64,000 nt of DNA from Ruminococcus flavefaciens (GCA_902760805.1 CACWHY010000002.1:1-64000), one strand, 5' to 3'; positions 8,101 through 16,130 are shown, counted from the first letter of the stretch. Numbers and translations: made by a program. Notes: generated from the sequence alone by a model not told the origin.

Positions 8101-11100
8101 ACAACAACTCGTACAACTACAGCAACTACGACCCGTACGACAACTGCAACAACCACCCGTACGACAACTGCGACAACCACCCGTACGACTACCGCAACTA
8201 CAACTCGCACCACTACCGCAACAACCACCCGTACGACAACCGCCACAACAACTCGTACGACAACTGCAACAACCACTCGTACAACCACCGCAACAACCAC
8301 TCGTACGACTACAGCAACTACAACTCGTACAACTACCGCAACTACAACCCGTACGACAACTGCAACAACCACTCGTACAACCACAGCGACTACAACCCGT
8401 ACGACTACCGCTACAACAACTCGTACGACTACTGCAACAACCAGCCGTACGACTACCGCAACTACGACCCGTACGACAACTGCAACAACCACTCGTACAA
8501 CCACAGCGACTACAACTCACACTACAACTGCAACAACCACCCGTACGACCACAGCGACTACCACTCGTACAACTACAGCCACAACAACTCGTACTACCAC
8601 AGCAACTACAACCCGTACGACTACCGCTACAACAACTCGTACGACTACTGCAACAACTAGCCGTACGACTACCGCAACTACGACCCGTACTACCACAGCC
8701 ACAACAACCCGTACGACTACCGCTACAACAACTCGTACAACCACAGCAACTACAACTCGTACGACTACAGCCACAACAACTCGTACAACTACAGCGACTA
8801 CAACTCGTACGACAACTGCAACAACCACCCGTACGACTACCGCTACAACAACCCGTACGACTACTGCAACAACAACCCGTACAACAACTGCTACAACCAG
8901 AGCTACTACAACTAAGATGGTAACTACAACGGTTGCTACTTCCATAAAGGCAGGAGTTGAGACAACCTCAACAGCCACTATAGCTACGGGTCTTCTCATT
9001 GATGATGAGACCACAACTACAACAAAGGCAACTACCACAACAACAAAGGCAACAACTACAACAACCAAGACAACAACTACTACAACAAAGGCAACAACTA
9101 CAACAACCAAGGCTACAACTACTACAACCAAGGCAACAACTACTACGACCAAGGCAACAACTACAACAACCAAGGCAACAACTACAACAACTAAGGCTAC
9201 AACTACAACAACAAAGGCAACTACCACAACAACAAAGGCAACAACTACAACAACTGCCACAACAACTGTAACAACCACTGTAACTACAACAACTATCACT
9301 GCTGATGTGAATATCAGCAAGCAGAACACCTTCGGTACTGAGATCAGCGGCGCTTCTCTTGAACTGACTGGAATTGACGATAAGGGTAATTCCGTTAAGT
9401 TCGACAGTGACAGCATTGTTCTTGGTGAGGATGCAGTTCTTGAAAACATCGGTGATTCTCTGAAGTGGATCTCTGGTACAACTGAGACTATCGTTAAGTC
9501 TATTCCCGACGGAAACTACACTCTCCATGAGGTAGCAGCTCCCGACGGATACGAGGTAACGACCGACATCAACTTCACTATCAAGGACGGCAAGGTCATC
9601 GGCAGCTCTTCCAACTCGATCACAATGGTCGATACGATGAAGGGCGAGGTACAGATCAGCAAGTCCAATGTGTTTGGCGATGAGATCAAGGGCGCTTCTC
9701 TTACTCTTACAGGTAAGGACAAGAACGGCAACGATATCGTATTTGATATCACAAACGTTGTTCTGGGTGACGAGGCAGAGCTTAAAACTGTTTCCAACGG
9801 CACATCTGTAACTTGGATCTCTGGAACGACCTCTACATTCATCAAGGATCTTGCCAGCGGTACTTACACTCTCCATGAGGTTGCAGCACCTTCTGGCTAT
9901 GAGGTGACAACTGACATCGTCTTCACACTTGAGGACGGAAAGATCACAACTGAGTCTGACAGCATTGACGGCAATACAGTAACAATGATCGACGACATGA
10001 CCAAGACTGACGTTCAGATCAGCAAGGCAAATGTCTATGGCGATGAGGTCAAGGGCGCAACTCTTACTCTTACAGGTACAGACCTGACAGGCAGAGATGT
10101 AGTATTTGATCTTGACAACATCACTCTTGGAACAGACGCTAAGCTTAGCTCAACTGAAAGCGGCACTTCTGTAACATGGGTATCTGGCTCAACATCCACA
10201 TTTGTAAAGGGCCTTGCAGACGGTACCTATACACTTCATGAGGAAGCTGCTCCTGCTGGTTATCTTGTAACAACAGATATCCAGTTCACTATCAAGGACG
10301 GCGTTGTTACAGGTGATTCTGAGAACGTTGATTCTGACAGCAGCAAGGTCACAATGATCGACGATATGATCATCACAACTGATGTAGAGATCAGCAAGCA
10401 GAGCGTTCTTGGCAGCGAGCTCCAGGGCGCTAAGCTCACACTAACTGGTAAGGACAGTGACGGCAATGCTATTGAGCTTGATCTTTCTGAGATCACTCTT
10501 GGCAAGGATGCATCACTGGTAACTAAGGAGAATGGAACTGAGATCACATGGATCTCCGGCTCAACTCCCACATTCATCGGAAACCTTGTAAACGGCGTTT
10601 ACACACTCCATGAGGTAGCTTCTCCTACAGGCTATGAAGTAACGACAGACATCGTATTTACCGTAAACGACGGCCAGATCACTGGCGAGACAAGCGTTTC
10701 CGGAAGCAAAGTAACAATGATCGATGGCTACATCCTTTCAGATGTTACTATCAGCAAGCAGAACGTTCTCGGCAATGAGATCAAGGGTGCGACCATCACA
10801 CTCACAGGTACTGACCTGGAGGGCAATAAGGTCGTATTTGACCTTGAGAACGTTGGCCTTGGAAAGGACGCTTCTCTTGTAAGCAAGAGCAGCGGCAGCG
10901 AGCTCACATGGGTATCCGGCTCTACAGATACAACTATCGGAAAGCTCAAGGACGGTACTTATACACTTCATGAGGTCGCAGCTCCTAATGGTTATGTTGT
11001 AACAACAGACATCACATTCACGATCGTTGACGGAAAGCTCACTGGCGACACAAGTGTTTCCGGAAGCACTGTTACAATGATCGATGATTACCGCCTGACA

Positions 11101-11667
11101 GACGTAGCTATCAGCAAGCAGAACGTTCTCGGCAGCGAGATCAAGGGCGCAACTCTCACACTCACAGGTACTGATCTGGAGGGCAGTGAGGTAGTATTCG
11201 ACATTTCCAAGGTTGACCTTGGCGAAGAGGCTAAGCTGGTCACCACCACCAACGGCAATGAGCTTACATGGATCTCAGGATCTACAGCAACACTTGTTCG
11301 TCAGCTGAAGGACGGTACATACACAATCCATGAGGTAGCAGCTCCCAGCGGTTATGTAGTGACAACGGACATCACATTCACTCTTGTCAATGGCCAGATC
11401 ACTGGTGATGTTCAGCTGGACACTGACGGAAGCATCATCGTTATCGATGATTTCGCAGTAACGACCACCACTACAACAGCGACTACCACAACTAATACTG
11501 CAACAACAACTACTACAGCTGCAACTACAACGACTACAGCAGCAAAGGCCGGTACAAAGACCTCGGCACCTAAGACAGGTGATGCAGGCGTTGGTATCGC
11601 ATTTGCAATGCTTGCGATCGCAGCAGGAACTGCGTTTGCAGTTCGCAGGAGAAAGGAAGAGGAATGA
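5134..11667 (+). CDS. Giant sortase-anchored surface protein with Thr-rich repeat stalks and six SpaA-like domains
   Basis: A 2177-residue secreted wall protein. It has an N-terminal signal peptide (about residues 1-33), an unrecognised region of about 850 residues with a Ser/Thr/Asp/Tyr-rich adhesin look, an octapeptide repeat stalk (889-1256), a heptapeptide stalk (1298-1374), six SpaA/CnaB-like domains starting at residues 1392, 1507, 1627, 1751, 1871 and 1991, a second Thr-rich linker, and the sorting signal APKTG (2145-2149) with a membrane helix and RRRKEEE tail. Each SpaA-like repeat has ISK near its start, HE(V/E)A(A/S)P near its end and a final MIDD or similar, which fits Lys-Glu-Asp isopeptide bonds (inference). 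The ATG has a very strong AGGAGG site. Likely an adhesin or stalk presenting its N-terminal head. Confidence 0.85.
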   Translation: MKKSIRQRGISLLTAAVTGLTSISLGSFFVNAAGAGESTDAGPIFYADKGEDGNGLPYQGINELYAEIGFETTSGTPINITTPDNTYYLLVHAVGEDNTGYPSYTYDEGESHDHYRLIEINADGESWSSGRLEPFEEKEFTNVWGESYNAIPASVSVEGFVVKNNDPTTELSLEDAVNGTNCKKVDSIEGLPLKSVDSLTKITSQFSFQNDTFEPKAIGGHSVDVNVYDYTGENLAPLQDETFSNYYVLSYIYPKGEDPKTLSQDDIIGWSLNEIDPKNEPQSHVDLYNFIPYADGGMSTSGDPIPYNAEEHGVFSRVYAANGQMFNFAQVKSDAKDEIPGYRFENKATDPTTTTINIISHNATFDIVLDFEEPVTIKDSDNIYAYITVEHKTSPFIDYFVAKVTGENTDKIVIPVQTIDESYWLCNDRAGATIRESGNEIFDLKLYKTEDNKSISDIPTNEQKTLLQDGMIFKGHTLTYEGMSSETDNVNNITSYKNTVSFKKVVSNSKNYDFKEILGNGLYFGITADRFEQQNHDIQSNFQTNYYGAISSGESDGMPPVNPNLSGDSSGAIAISKYVNFNGDTKITDDTKIYSIEDLPTTPRDHGRVFIGKGAESPIYLYTDSPDRVSDPRTEKELKVIIEDPEETSKKRVEPVIEHMKAVSAELLESGKVADVTPIKTLNNAYIDLSSYPDNATYYVDGDEFSKLMGGQIGNPNAFQIKMKENQMLVFNFDEVDEVTLGMFDFIFVDENGDEIASGTSKASTEAHSEQNKWLDKISQHIVWNLTSLNEIHVDNCAGIYLVPDPDSTTQTDGASTGWLITDGYFTNVGGEWHFSYTDLPEDYTQVTTVATTTTTEATTTTVATTTTTTADTTTENTTSQTTTVTTTRTTTATTTRTTTATTTRTTTATTTRTTTATTTRTTTATTTRTTTATTTRTTTATTTRTTTATTTRTTTATTTRTTTATTTRTTTATTTRTTTATTTRTTTATTTRTTTATTTRTTTATTTRTTTATTTRTTTATTTRTTTATTTRTTTATTTRTTTATTTRTTTATTTRTTTATTTRTTTATTTRTTTATTTRTTTATTTRTTTATTTRTTTATTSRTTTATTTRTTTATTTRTTTATTTHTTTATTTRTTTATTTRTTTATTTRTTTATTTRTTTATTTRTTTATTSRTTTATTTRTTTATTTRTTTATTTRTTTATTTRTTTATTTRTTTATTTRTTTATTTRTTTATTTRTTTATTTRTTTATTRATTTKMVTTTVATSIKAGVETTSTATIATGLLIDDETTTTTKATTTTTKATTTTTKTTTTTTKATTTTTKATTTTTKATTTTTKATTTTTKATTTTTKATTTTTKATTTTTKATTTTTATTTVTTTVTTTTITADVNISKQNTFGTEISGASLELTGIDDKGNSVKFDSDSIVLGEDAVLENIGDSLKWISGTTETIVKSIPDGNYTLHEVAAPDGYEVTTDINFTIKDGKVIGSSSNSITMVDTMKGEVQISKSNVFGDEIKGASLTLTGKDKNGNDIVFDITNVVLGDEAELKTVSNGTSVTWISGTTSTFIKDLASGTYTLHEVAAPSGYEVTTDIVFTLEDGKITTESDSIDGNTVTMIDDMTKTDVQISKANVYGDEVKGATLTLTGTDLTGRDVVFDLDNITLGTDAKLSSTESGTSVTWVSGSTSTFVKGLADGTYTLHEEAAPAGYLVTTDIQFTIKDGVVTGDSENVDSDSSKVTMIDDMIITTDVEISKQSVLGSELQGAKLTLTGKDSDGNAIELDLSEITLGKDASLVTKENGTEITWISGSTPTFIGNLVNGVYTLHEVASPTGYEVTTDIVFTVNDGQITGETSVSGSKVTMIDGYILSDVTISKQNVLGNEIKGATITLTGTDLEGNKVVFDLENVGLGKDASLVSKSSGSELTWVSGSTDTTIGKLKDGTYTLHEVAAPNGYVVTTDITFTIVDGKLTGDTSVSGSTVTMIDDYRLTDVAISKQNVLGSEIKGATLTLTGTDLEGSEVVFDISKVDLGEEAKLVTTTNGNELTWISGSTATLVRQLKDGTYTIHEVAAPSGYVVTTDITFTLVNGQITGDVQLDTDGSIIVIDDFAVTTTTTTATTTTNTATTTTTAATTTTTAAKAGTKTSAPKTGDAGVGIAFAMLAIAAGTAFAVRRRKEEE
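7798..8901 (+). repeat. 46 tandem 24-base units encoding a Thr-rich octapeptide
   Basis: Arginine codons recur exactly every 24 bases from 7798 to 8878, giving 46 units of R-T-T-T-A-T-T-T. One unit has His for Arg (codon at 8518) and two have Ser before Arg. Threonine codons vary freely between units while the peptide is constant, so the period is kept at protein level. Most Thr side chains are possible O-glycosylation sites. Confidence 0.95.
9025..9255 (+). repeat. 11 tandem 21-base units encoding K-A-T-T-T-T-T
   Basis: Lysine codons recur every 21 bases from 9025 to 9235. One unit has Thr instead of Ala after Lys. It forms a second linker between the octapeptide stalk and the SpaA-like domains, separated from the first by about 40 non-repetitive residues. 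Confidence 0.93.
9307..11460 (+). repeat. Six tandem SpaA/CnaB-like domain repeats
   Basis: Six units of 345 to 372 bases start at 9307, 9652, 10012, 10384, 10744 and 11104. Shared landmarks are V.ISK at the start, GA.(I/L)TLTG, a W(I/V)SG segment, YT(L/I)HE and GY.VTTDI. Units two to six are closer to each other than to the first. Confidence 0.9.
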
Positions 11668-11696
11668 TCCTCTGACTGACCCCGAATTAAAACAAA

Positions 11697-11725
11697 GGGC
11701 TGACTCATAGTGAGTCAGCCCTTTT
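11697..11725 (+). terminator. Intrinsic terminator of the surface-protein gene
   Basis: Eleven-base stem GGGCTGACTCA/TGAGTCAGCCC with a three-base loop and TTTT. It follows the stop codon by 29 bases. Confidence 0.92.
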
Positions 11726-11730
11726 GCATG

Positions 11731-11760
11731 AAAAAGCCTCCTGTTTTTTGCAGGAGGCTC
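11731..11760 (-). terminator. Intrinsic terminator of the thiamine operon
   Basis: On the minus strand AGCCTCCTG and CAGGAGGCT pair around a seven-base loop and are followed by five T. It lies directly after the last thi gene and back to back with the terminator of the surface-protein gene. Confidence 0.88.
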
Positions 11761-11763
11761 ATT

Positions 11764-12336
11764 TTATTTAAGGGAAGCCAAAAGCTCCTCAGGGTCCTTG
11801 CAGGTCATAAGTGAGCTCATGATACAGGCTCCGGCAGCACCGGCTGAGCGCACAAGAGCGATGTTTTCAGGTGAGATACCGCCTATGCCGTATACAGGAA
11901 CGTCTACAGCGGAGCAAACGCTTCTCAGGTAGTCCAGACCTCTGGGAGGAAGTCCCTTTTTGCAGTCGGTCTCAAAGATGTGACCGGCTATAAGAAAATC
12001 AGCCCCCAGCTCCTCCGCTTTGACCGCCTCTTGGGGAGAGTGGACAGAAACGCCTGTATATCGGAAGTCGTTCATGCCGGAGTTTTCTTCTAATTCGGCA
12101 ATTTTTAGCTGAACGTAGTCTATGCCAGGGATATAGTGACTGTGAGGGATCAGCGGAACACCGTATTTCCCGCAGATCTCAGCGGCTTTGAGAGCAAGCT
12201 CAGTGTAATCCTTGTCCGAAAGGTCGTGCTCCCGAAGGATAACAGCCTTTGGCGATGCCTTTGCGATCTTTTCCAGGCGCTGAAGGAAGTCCTCGCAGCA
12301 CAGTTTTCTGTTCGTAACGCAAATGATATCAGACAT
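11764..12336 (-). CDS. ThiE/TenI family protein (thiamine phosphate synthase or thiazole tautomerase)
   Basis: A 190-residue TIM-barrel of the ThiE/TenI superfamily. ThiE couples pyrimidine and thiazole units to thiamine phosphate; TenI aromatises the thiazole. Visible motifs are VILREHD at the second strand, GHIFETDCKKGLPPRGL (the TenI-like GHIF.T.CK.G.PPRG variant rather than the usual ThiE GPIF.T.TK) and YGIGGISPEN. These favour TenI or a ThiE of the clostridial thi cluster; the two cannot be separated by eye. The start at 12336 overlaps the end of thiH by eight bases (ATGTCTGA), so it is the last gene of the operon. Confidence 0.85.
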   Translation of the reverse strand: MSDIICVTNRKLCCEDFLQRLEKIAKASPKAVILREHDLSDKDYTELALKAAEICGKYGVPLIPHSHYIPGIDYVQLKIAELEENSGMNDFRYTGVSVHSPQEAVKAEELGADFLIAGHIFETDCKKGLPPRGLDYLRSVCSAVDVPVYGIGGISPENIALVRSAGAAGACIMSSLMTCKDPEELLASLK

Positions 12337-13579
12337 AAAGGTAGTCGTTGAGCACGGGCTGGAGGCCTTCGCTGGACATATCCTCATACATCTTGCTGAA
12401 GCTCCGTCCGTCGTTTATCTCGAACTGCTCGTCGCCCTCTGCTTCGCTCTCCTTTCCGGTATACTTGCTTTCGTGGTCGCCTACACCAGTGGAAACACCG
12501 GCAGATACCTTAGTAGCTGCGATCTTCACGATACCGTCTCTGAATTGAGCGCTCTCTCGAGAGGAAACTGTTATGCCGCAGAATGGCATGAAGATCCTGT
12601 ATGCGCAGAGGATCTGACAGAGCTGCTTCTCGTGAACGTCCAGAGGATCGATCTCGTCATTATTGACGATCGGTCGAAGCCTTGGACATGACAGCGAGAT
12701 CTCAGCGTGAGGGTACTTTCTCTGGAGGTAGTACATATGCAGAGCGCTGGCAAGAGCGTCCTTGCGGAAGTCAGACAGACCCAGCAGAGCCGAGCCTGCC
12801 ACTCCTCTCATCCCGGCCATGAGAGCTCTTTCCTGAGCCTCAAAGCGGTAGGGGAAAACTCTCTTGTGTCCCAGAAGGTGGAGCTGCTCATATCGAGTGC
12901 TGTCGTAGGTCTCCTGGAAAACAGTAACGTAATCAACTCCGCATTCGTGGAGATAGCGGTATTCCTCGGTATTCACAGGGTAGATCTCAACGCCCACCAT
13001 GCGGAAGTATTTTCTTGCCAGCTTGCAGGCCTCGCCGATGTATTCAACGCTGCTCTGAGCACGGCTCTCACCGGTGAGGATAAGGATCTCCTCCATACCG
13101 CTGTCGGCGATGACCTTCATCTCGTGCTCGATCTGAGCGGTGTCAAGTCTCATGCGGCGTATATCGTTGTAGCAGTTGAAGCCGCAGTAAACGCAGTAAT
13201 TTTCGCAGTAATTGGCGATGTACAGAGGTGTGAACAGGTAGACCGTGTTGCCGAAGTGCTTCTGTGTCTCAAGGCGAGCCTTTTTCGCCATTTCCTCCAG
13301 ATAGGGCTCGGCAGCAGGGGAGAGCAGAGCCTTGAAGTCCTCCACTGAGCAGGTGTCGTGGCGAAGAGCTCTCAGCACATCGGTGGCTGTGTAGGCATCG
13401 TAGTCGTAGCTGTTCATTTCTGAGAGAACACGTTCCATAATATCAGACTTGATCCTCTCCATGCCATCCATGTAGGCCATGTGGTCAGTACGGCATGAAG
13501 GGTCGTTCTCCAGAGCGTGTTTCTTTTTTAAGGCAGACTCAGACAGCTTGTCGGAGTCCACATAATAATTGTTGTCCAT
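12329..13579 (-). CDS. thiH: 2-iminoacetate synthase (tyrosine lyase)
   Basis: Radical-SAM enzyme that cleaves tyrosine to p-cresol and dehydroglycine, the glycine-derived part of the thiazole in anaerobes. The 416-residue protein carries the cluster motif CENYCVYCGF (CxxxCxxC) and the downstream BATS-type domain segments expected of ThiH. Its use instead of the oxygen-dependent glycine oxidase ThiO fits an anaerobe. It starts 15 bases after thiG with AAGGTG upstream. Confidence 0.94.
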   Translation of the reverse strand: MDNNYYVDSDKLSESALKKKHALENDPSCRTDHMAYMDGMERIKSDIMERVLSEMNSYDYDAYTATDVLRALRHDTCSVEDFKALLSPAAEPYLEEMAKKARLETQKHFGNTVYLFTPLYIANYCENYCVYCGFNCYNDIRRMRLDTAQIEHEMKVIADSGMEEILILTGESRAQSSVEYIGEACKLARKYFRMVGVEIYPVNTEEYRYLHECGVDYVTVFQETYDSTRYEQLHLLGHKRVFPYRFEAQERALMAGMRGVAGSALLGLSDFRKDALASALHMYYLQRKYPHAEISLSCPRLRPIVNNDEIDPLDVHEKQLCQILCAYRIFMPFCGITVSSRESAQFRDGIVKIAATKVSAGVSTGVGDHESKYTGKESEAEGDEQFEINDGRSFSKMYEDMSSEGLQPVLNDYLYV

Positions 13580-13594
13580 TTATATCACCTTCGT

Positions 13595-14368
13595 TCAGTC
13601 GTGGAGAAATCCTGTCAGAGTGTCAGAGGGAGAAGCTCCTCTTGTGAGGACTCTTCCAAGGCCCGAGAGATAAGCCTTTCTTCCGGCCTCGATAGCCTGA
13701 CGGAAGGCCTCAGCCATTACAGGAAGGTCTCCGGCAGTAGCCAGAGCAGTGTTTGACATAACAGCAGCAGCACCCATTTCCATGGCCTCGCAAGCCTGAG
13801 AAGGCCTGCCGATACCTGCATCAACGATTATAGGCAGGTCGATCTCGTCAATGAGGATCTGGATGAAATCCTTAGTTGCAAGGCCTTTGTTTGAGCCGAT
13901 AGGAGAAGCCAGAGGCATTACAGAAGCGGCTCCTGCGTTGACAAGGTCACGAGCTGTATTGAGGTCCGGGAACATATAGGGCATAACGATGAAGCCCTCC
14001 TTAGCCAGGATCTCTGTAGCCTTTACAGTCTCCTGATTGTCGGGGAGCAGGTACTTTGAGTCACGCATGATCTCGATCTTCACGAAATCTCCGCAGCCAA
14101 GTTCTCTTGCAAGTCTTGCTATGCGAACAGCCTCCTCAGCGTTTCTTGCACCGGAGGTATTGGGCAGGAGGGTGACTCCCTCAGGGATATGGTCAAGGAT
14201 ACTTTCGTTTTCCTTGGAATTTGCCCGTCGAACTGCCAGAGTTATCATCTCAGCGCCTGCATACTTAACAGCAGCGTCAATTAGACTCATAGAATACTTA
14301 CCAGAGCCAAGAATAAAACGGGAGCTGAATTCTTTTCCTCCCAGAATAAGTTTGTCTTGCTTGTCCAT
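13595..14368 (-). CDS. thiG: Thiazole synthase
   Basis: TIM-barrel enzyme that forms the thiazole ring from deoxyxylulose 5-phosphate, ThiS thiocarboxylate and dehydroglycine. The 257-residue length is standard. The Schiff-base lysine is expected in [26 protein letters not shown] and [11 protein letters not shown] match the phosphate-binding and C-terminal loops. AAGGAAG precedes the ATG. Second enzyme-coding step in the operon after thiF, 15 bases away. Confidence 0.95.
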   Translation of the reverse strand: MDKQDKLILGGKEFSSRFILGSGKYSMSLIDAAVKYAGAEMITLAVRRANSKENESILDHIPEGVTLLPNTSGARNAEEAVRIARLARELGCGDFVKIEIMRDSKYLLPDNQETVKATEILAKEGFIVMPYMFPDLNTARDLVNAGAASVMPLASPIGSNKGLATKDFIQILIDEIDLPIIVDAGIGRPSQACEAMEMGAAAVMSNTALATAGDLPVMAEAFRQAIEAGRKAYLSGLGRVLTRGASPSDTLTGFLHD

Positions 14369-14383
14369 ATGAAAACTTCCTTT

Positions 14384-15019
14384 CTAAGCCGTAAACTCAC
14401 CGGCAATTAGCCGAATGATCATATTAGCCTGATGTGCGGCACAGACCATTACTCTAGCTGAGACCAGTCCAAGGCCGGCAGCAGAGTCGCTTTCGCCGTC
14501 GCCGCAAATATAAAATCTGTCAGTTATCCGCCGTGTGCGGATAGTGTTTGCGGAGCCTATCCCTGCCATTCCGGAGGCAGCAACGAGGTATTTCTCCGGC
14601 ATTTTTTCCAGAATACAGCCAACCAGCATTTCCTTTTGATCTGCTCGGTCAAAGGCCTCACAAATGAATGGCACATCCGCCAGAAGCTCAGGGGCATTCT
14701 CCTCATTGAGCTTTACCTGTGCAGAGCGGATATTGCAGTAGGGTGCTATTTTTCTGAGTGTTTCAGAGAGAGCTTCTGTTTTTGGGAGCCCCAGCTGCTC
14801 CGGAAAATATTGCTGTCTGTTCAGATTTGAGATGTCCACAGTGTCGAAGTCTATAAGCAGAAGCTCACCAACGCCAGCCCTGGCCAGAGAAACAGCGATG
14901 TTTGAGCCAAGTCCGCCCAGGCCGCAGACAGCAACAGCGGCTCCTGACAGTTTTTTCTGGAGCTCCTTGCCGTGGCGCTCCTCCAAAGCACGGTACATCT
15001 CCTCTCTTGAAGGGATCAT
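14384..15019 (-). CDS. thiF: ThiS adenylyltransferase
   Basis: E1-like enzyme that adenylates the C-terminal glycine of ThiS. The 211-residue protein has the nucleotide motif VCGLGGLGSNIA, the acidic DFDTVDISNLNRQ segment that binds Mg-ATP, and FICEAFDRADQKEM. It is the short form common in Clostridia that lacks an evident CxxC zinc knuckle. ATGA overlap with thiS shows translational coupling. Confidence 0.93.
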   Translation of the reverse strand: MIPSREEMYRALEERHGKELQKKLSGAAVAVCGLGGLGSNIAVSLARAGVGELLLIDFDTVDISNLNRQQYFPEQLGLPKTEALSETLRKIAPYCNIRSAQVKLNEENAPELLADVPFICEAFDRADQKEMLVGCILEKMPEKYLVAASGMAGIGSANTIRTRRITDRFYICGDGESDSAAGLGLVSARVMVCAAHQANMIIRLIAGEFTA

Positions 15020-15213
15020 CAGCCGCCTCCCACGAAGCGTACCACTTCCATGTGGTCCCCTGAGTAAACTACAGTCTTGTCGTATTCAGCTCTTGGAACG
15101 ATGGATTCGTTGAGCTCCACAGCAACGTGCTGACCGCCGTATCCCAGTGCCTCAAGCACTTCTGTAACGGTCTTTCCGCTGAGCTCATACTCTTTTCCGT
15201 TGATAGTGATCAT
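15019..15213 (-). CDS. thiS: Sulfur carrier protein
   Basis: A 64-residue ubiquitin-fold protein ending in Gly-Gly-Gly, so its tail can be adenylated by ThiF and converted to a thiocarboxylate that donates sulfur to ThiG. It begins MITINGKEYEL and has the beta-grasp pattern VTEVLEALG. It is the first gene after the TPP riboswitch, with AAGGAGGTT as ribosome site. Confidence 0.93.
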   Translation of the reverse strand: MITINGKEYELSGKTVTEVLEALGYGGQHVAVELNESIVPRAEYDKTVVYSGDHMEVVRFVGGG

Positions 15214-15227
15214 AATAACCTCCTTAC

Positions 15228-15255
15228 AAAAACAGAGCCTGCTTGGGGCAGACTC
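15228..15255 (-). terminator. Riboswitch-linked intrinsic terminator upstream of thiS
   Basis: On the minus strand GAGTCTGC and GCAGGCTC form an eight-base stem with one mismatch around CCCAA, then TG and five T. It lies between the TPP aptamer and thiS, so it is the likely expression platform that stops transcription when TPP is bound. Confidence 0.75.
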
Positions 15256-15271
15256 CGTGGCTAACGTTTAT

Positions 15272-15351
15272 CGGTCCCTACGTTGGCATTATCCAAATCA
15301 GGTAACGGTCGAAGGCAACACCTTCCTCTCAGCCTGTCCAGCAAGCTCCCA
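15272..15351 (-). promoter_or_regulatory. TPP riboswitch
   Basis: On the minus strand the conserved blocks GGGAGC, GGCTGAGAGG, ACCTGATTTGGATAATGCC and GCGTAGGGA-like ACGTAGGGA occur in order and spacing, as in the thi-box aptamer. It precedes thiSFGH-thiE and a terminator hairpin. Confidence 0.96.
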
Positions 15352-15356
15352 AGAAT

Positions 15357-15385
15357 ATTATAGCACAGTTTTTTTCAAATTGCAA
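15357..15385 (-). promoter_or_regulatory. Sigma-A promoter of the thiamine operon
   Basis: On the minus strand TTGCAA, 17 bases, TATAAT, six bases before the 5' edge of the TPP aptamer, so transcription would begin at the start of the riboswitch. Confidence 0.82.
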
Positions 15386-15413
15386 CTTTAACTGTAAAAT
15401 TTCTGAGAAAGGC

Positions 15414-15442
15414 TTGACAAAGGGAACGAAATATGATAACAT
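15414..15442 (+). promoter_or_regulatory. Sigma-A promoter of the methyltransferase gene at 15479
   Basis: TTGACA, 17 bases, TAACAT. The -10 box overlaps the left arm of a perfect inverted repeat, so access of RNA polymerase is likely controlled. Confidence 0.72.
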
Positions 15443-15462
15443 ATGAATAGATGATCATATGT
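15439..15462 (+). promoter_or_regulatory. Candidate operator: perfect inverted repeat over the -10 box
   Basis: ACATATGA, eight-base spacer, TCATATGT. The arms are exact reverse complements and the left one covers the promoter -10 element. No regulator gene is adjacent, so the binding protein is unknown. Confidence 0.6.
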
Positions 15463-15478
15463 TTTTAGGAGGATCGTT

Positions 15479-16087
15479 ATGAAAAAAAGTTTTTGGGATG
15501 TAGTTTCCGGTGTATATGACTTCTTTGAAAGAGTCTATAACCGCCAGTGTTATGATGCGACCGGTGTTAGAGTGGCGGAGGAGATCTGTTCAGACGACAA
15601 TGTTTTAGAGTGTGCCTGCGGGACTGGTGCCATAAGCGTACACGTTGCACCGAAATGTGCCAGCTTGACCGCAACAGATCTGTCTGTTGGAATGCTTCGG
15701 AAAGCTGAGAAGAAGTGCGCAAAATTTGGCAATGTTCGGATCAAGAAGGCGTCAATAATGGAGCTTAAATGCCCGGACGGCGTTTTTGACAAGGTGATAG
15801 CCGGAAATGTTATCCACCTGCTTGATGAGCCCTACAAGGCTATCGAAGAACTGATGAGGGTCTGCAAGCCCGGCGGAAAAGTGATCATCCCCACTTATAT
15901 AAATAAGTCGGAAAGCTTCAATGGTCTGATTCCAAAGCTGTTAGGCGTTTTTGTAGTTGAATTCAAGCGGGAGTTCGACCTGGAAAGCTACGGAGACTTC
16001 TTCCGAGAAGCAGGCTATGAGTGTGTTCGTATCAGCGTAGTTGAAGGAAGAATGCCCTGCGCTGTGGCAGTTATCGAGAAAAAGTGA
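15479..16087 (+). CDS. Class I SAM-dependent methyltransferase (UbiE/COQ5-like)
   Basis: A 202-residue Rossmann-fold methyltransferase. Motif I is VLECACGTGAIS, followed by ATDLSVGMLRKAEKK (motif post I), FDKVIAGNVIHLL (motif II) and RVCKPGGKVIIPTY (motif III). The start MKKSFWDVVSGVYD resembles the UbiE-like group. Substrate unknown. It stands alone between the thi promoter and the ABC-transporter region, with a clear AGGAGG site, its own promoter, a palindromic operator and a terminator, which suggests an independently regulated small-molecule methyltransferase. Confidence 0.85.
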   Translation: MKKSFWDVVSGVYDFFERVYNRQCYDATGVRVAEEICSDDNVLECACGTGAISVHVAPKCASLTATDLSVGMLRKAEKKCAKFGNVRIKKASIMELKCPDGVFDKVIAGNVIHLLDEPYKAIEELMRVCKPGGKVIIPTYINKSESFNGLIPKLLGVFVVEFKREFDLESYGDFFREAGYECVRISVVEGRMPCAVAVIEKK

Positions 16088-16096
16088 ATCAAGTGA

Positions 16097-16126
16097 AGCT
16101 GCGTGGCAAAGTATCACGCAGTTTTT
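16097..16126 (+). terminator. Intrinsic terminator of the methyltransferase gene
   Basis: Seven-base stem CTGCGTG/CACGCAG with a nine-base loop and five T, ten bases after the stop codon. Confidence 0.85.
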
Positions 16127-16130
16127 CTTT

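Noticed and set aside
7798-9255. Regular 24- and 21-base repeats resembling a CRISPR-like array at first sight
   Set aside because: There are no spacers; the repeats are contiguous, codon-phased and inside a single coding frame.
7537-9449. Long minus-strand frames opposite the Thr-rich repeats, including a Val/Ala/Arg repeat frame and a Cys/Ser/Gly-rich frame
   Set aside because: They arise because the 24- and 21-base periods contain no stop on the other strand. They have no ribosome sites or promoters, and the plus frame forms one coherent secreted protein.
12707-13348. 213-codon plus-strand frame inside thiH
   Set aside because: Antisense shadow of a conserved radical-SAM gene; no independent signals.
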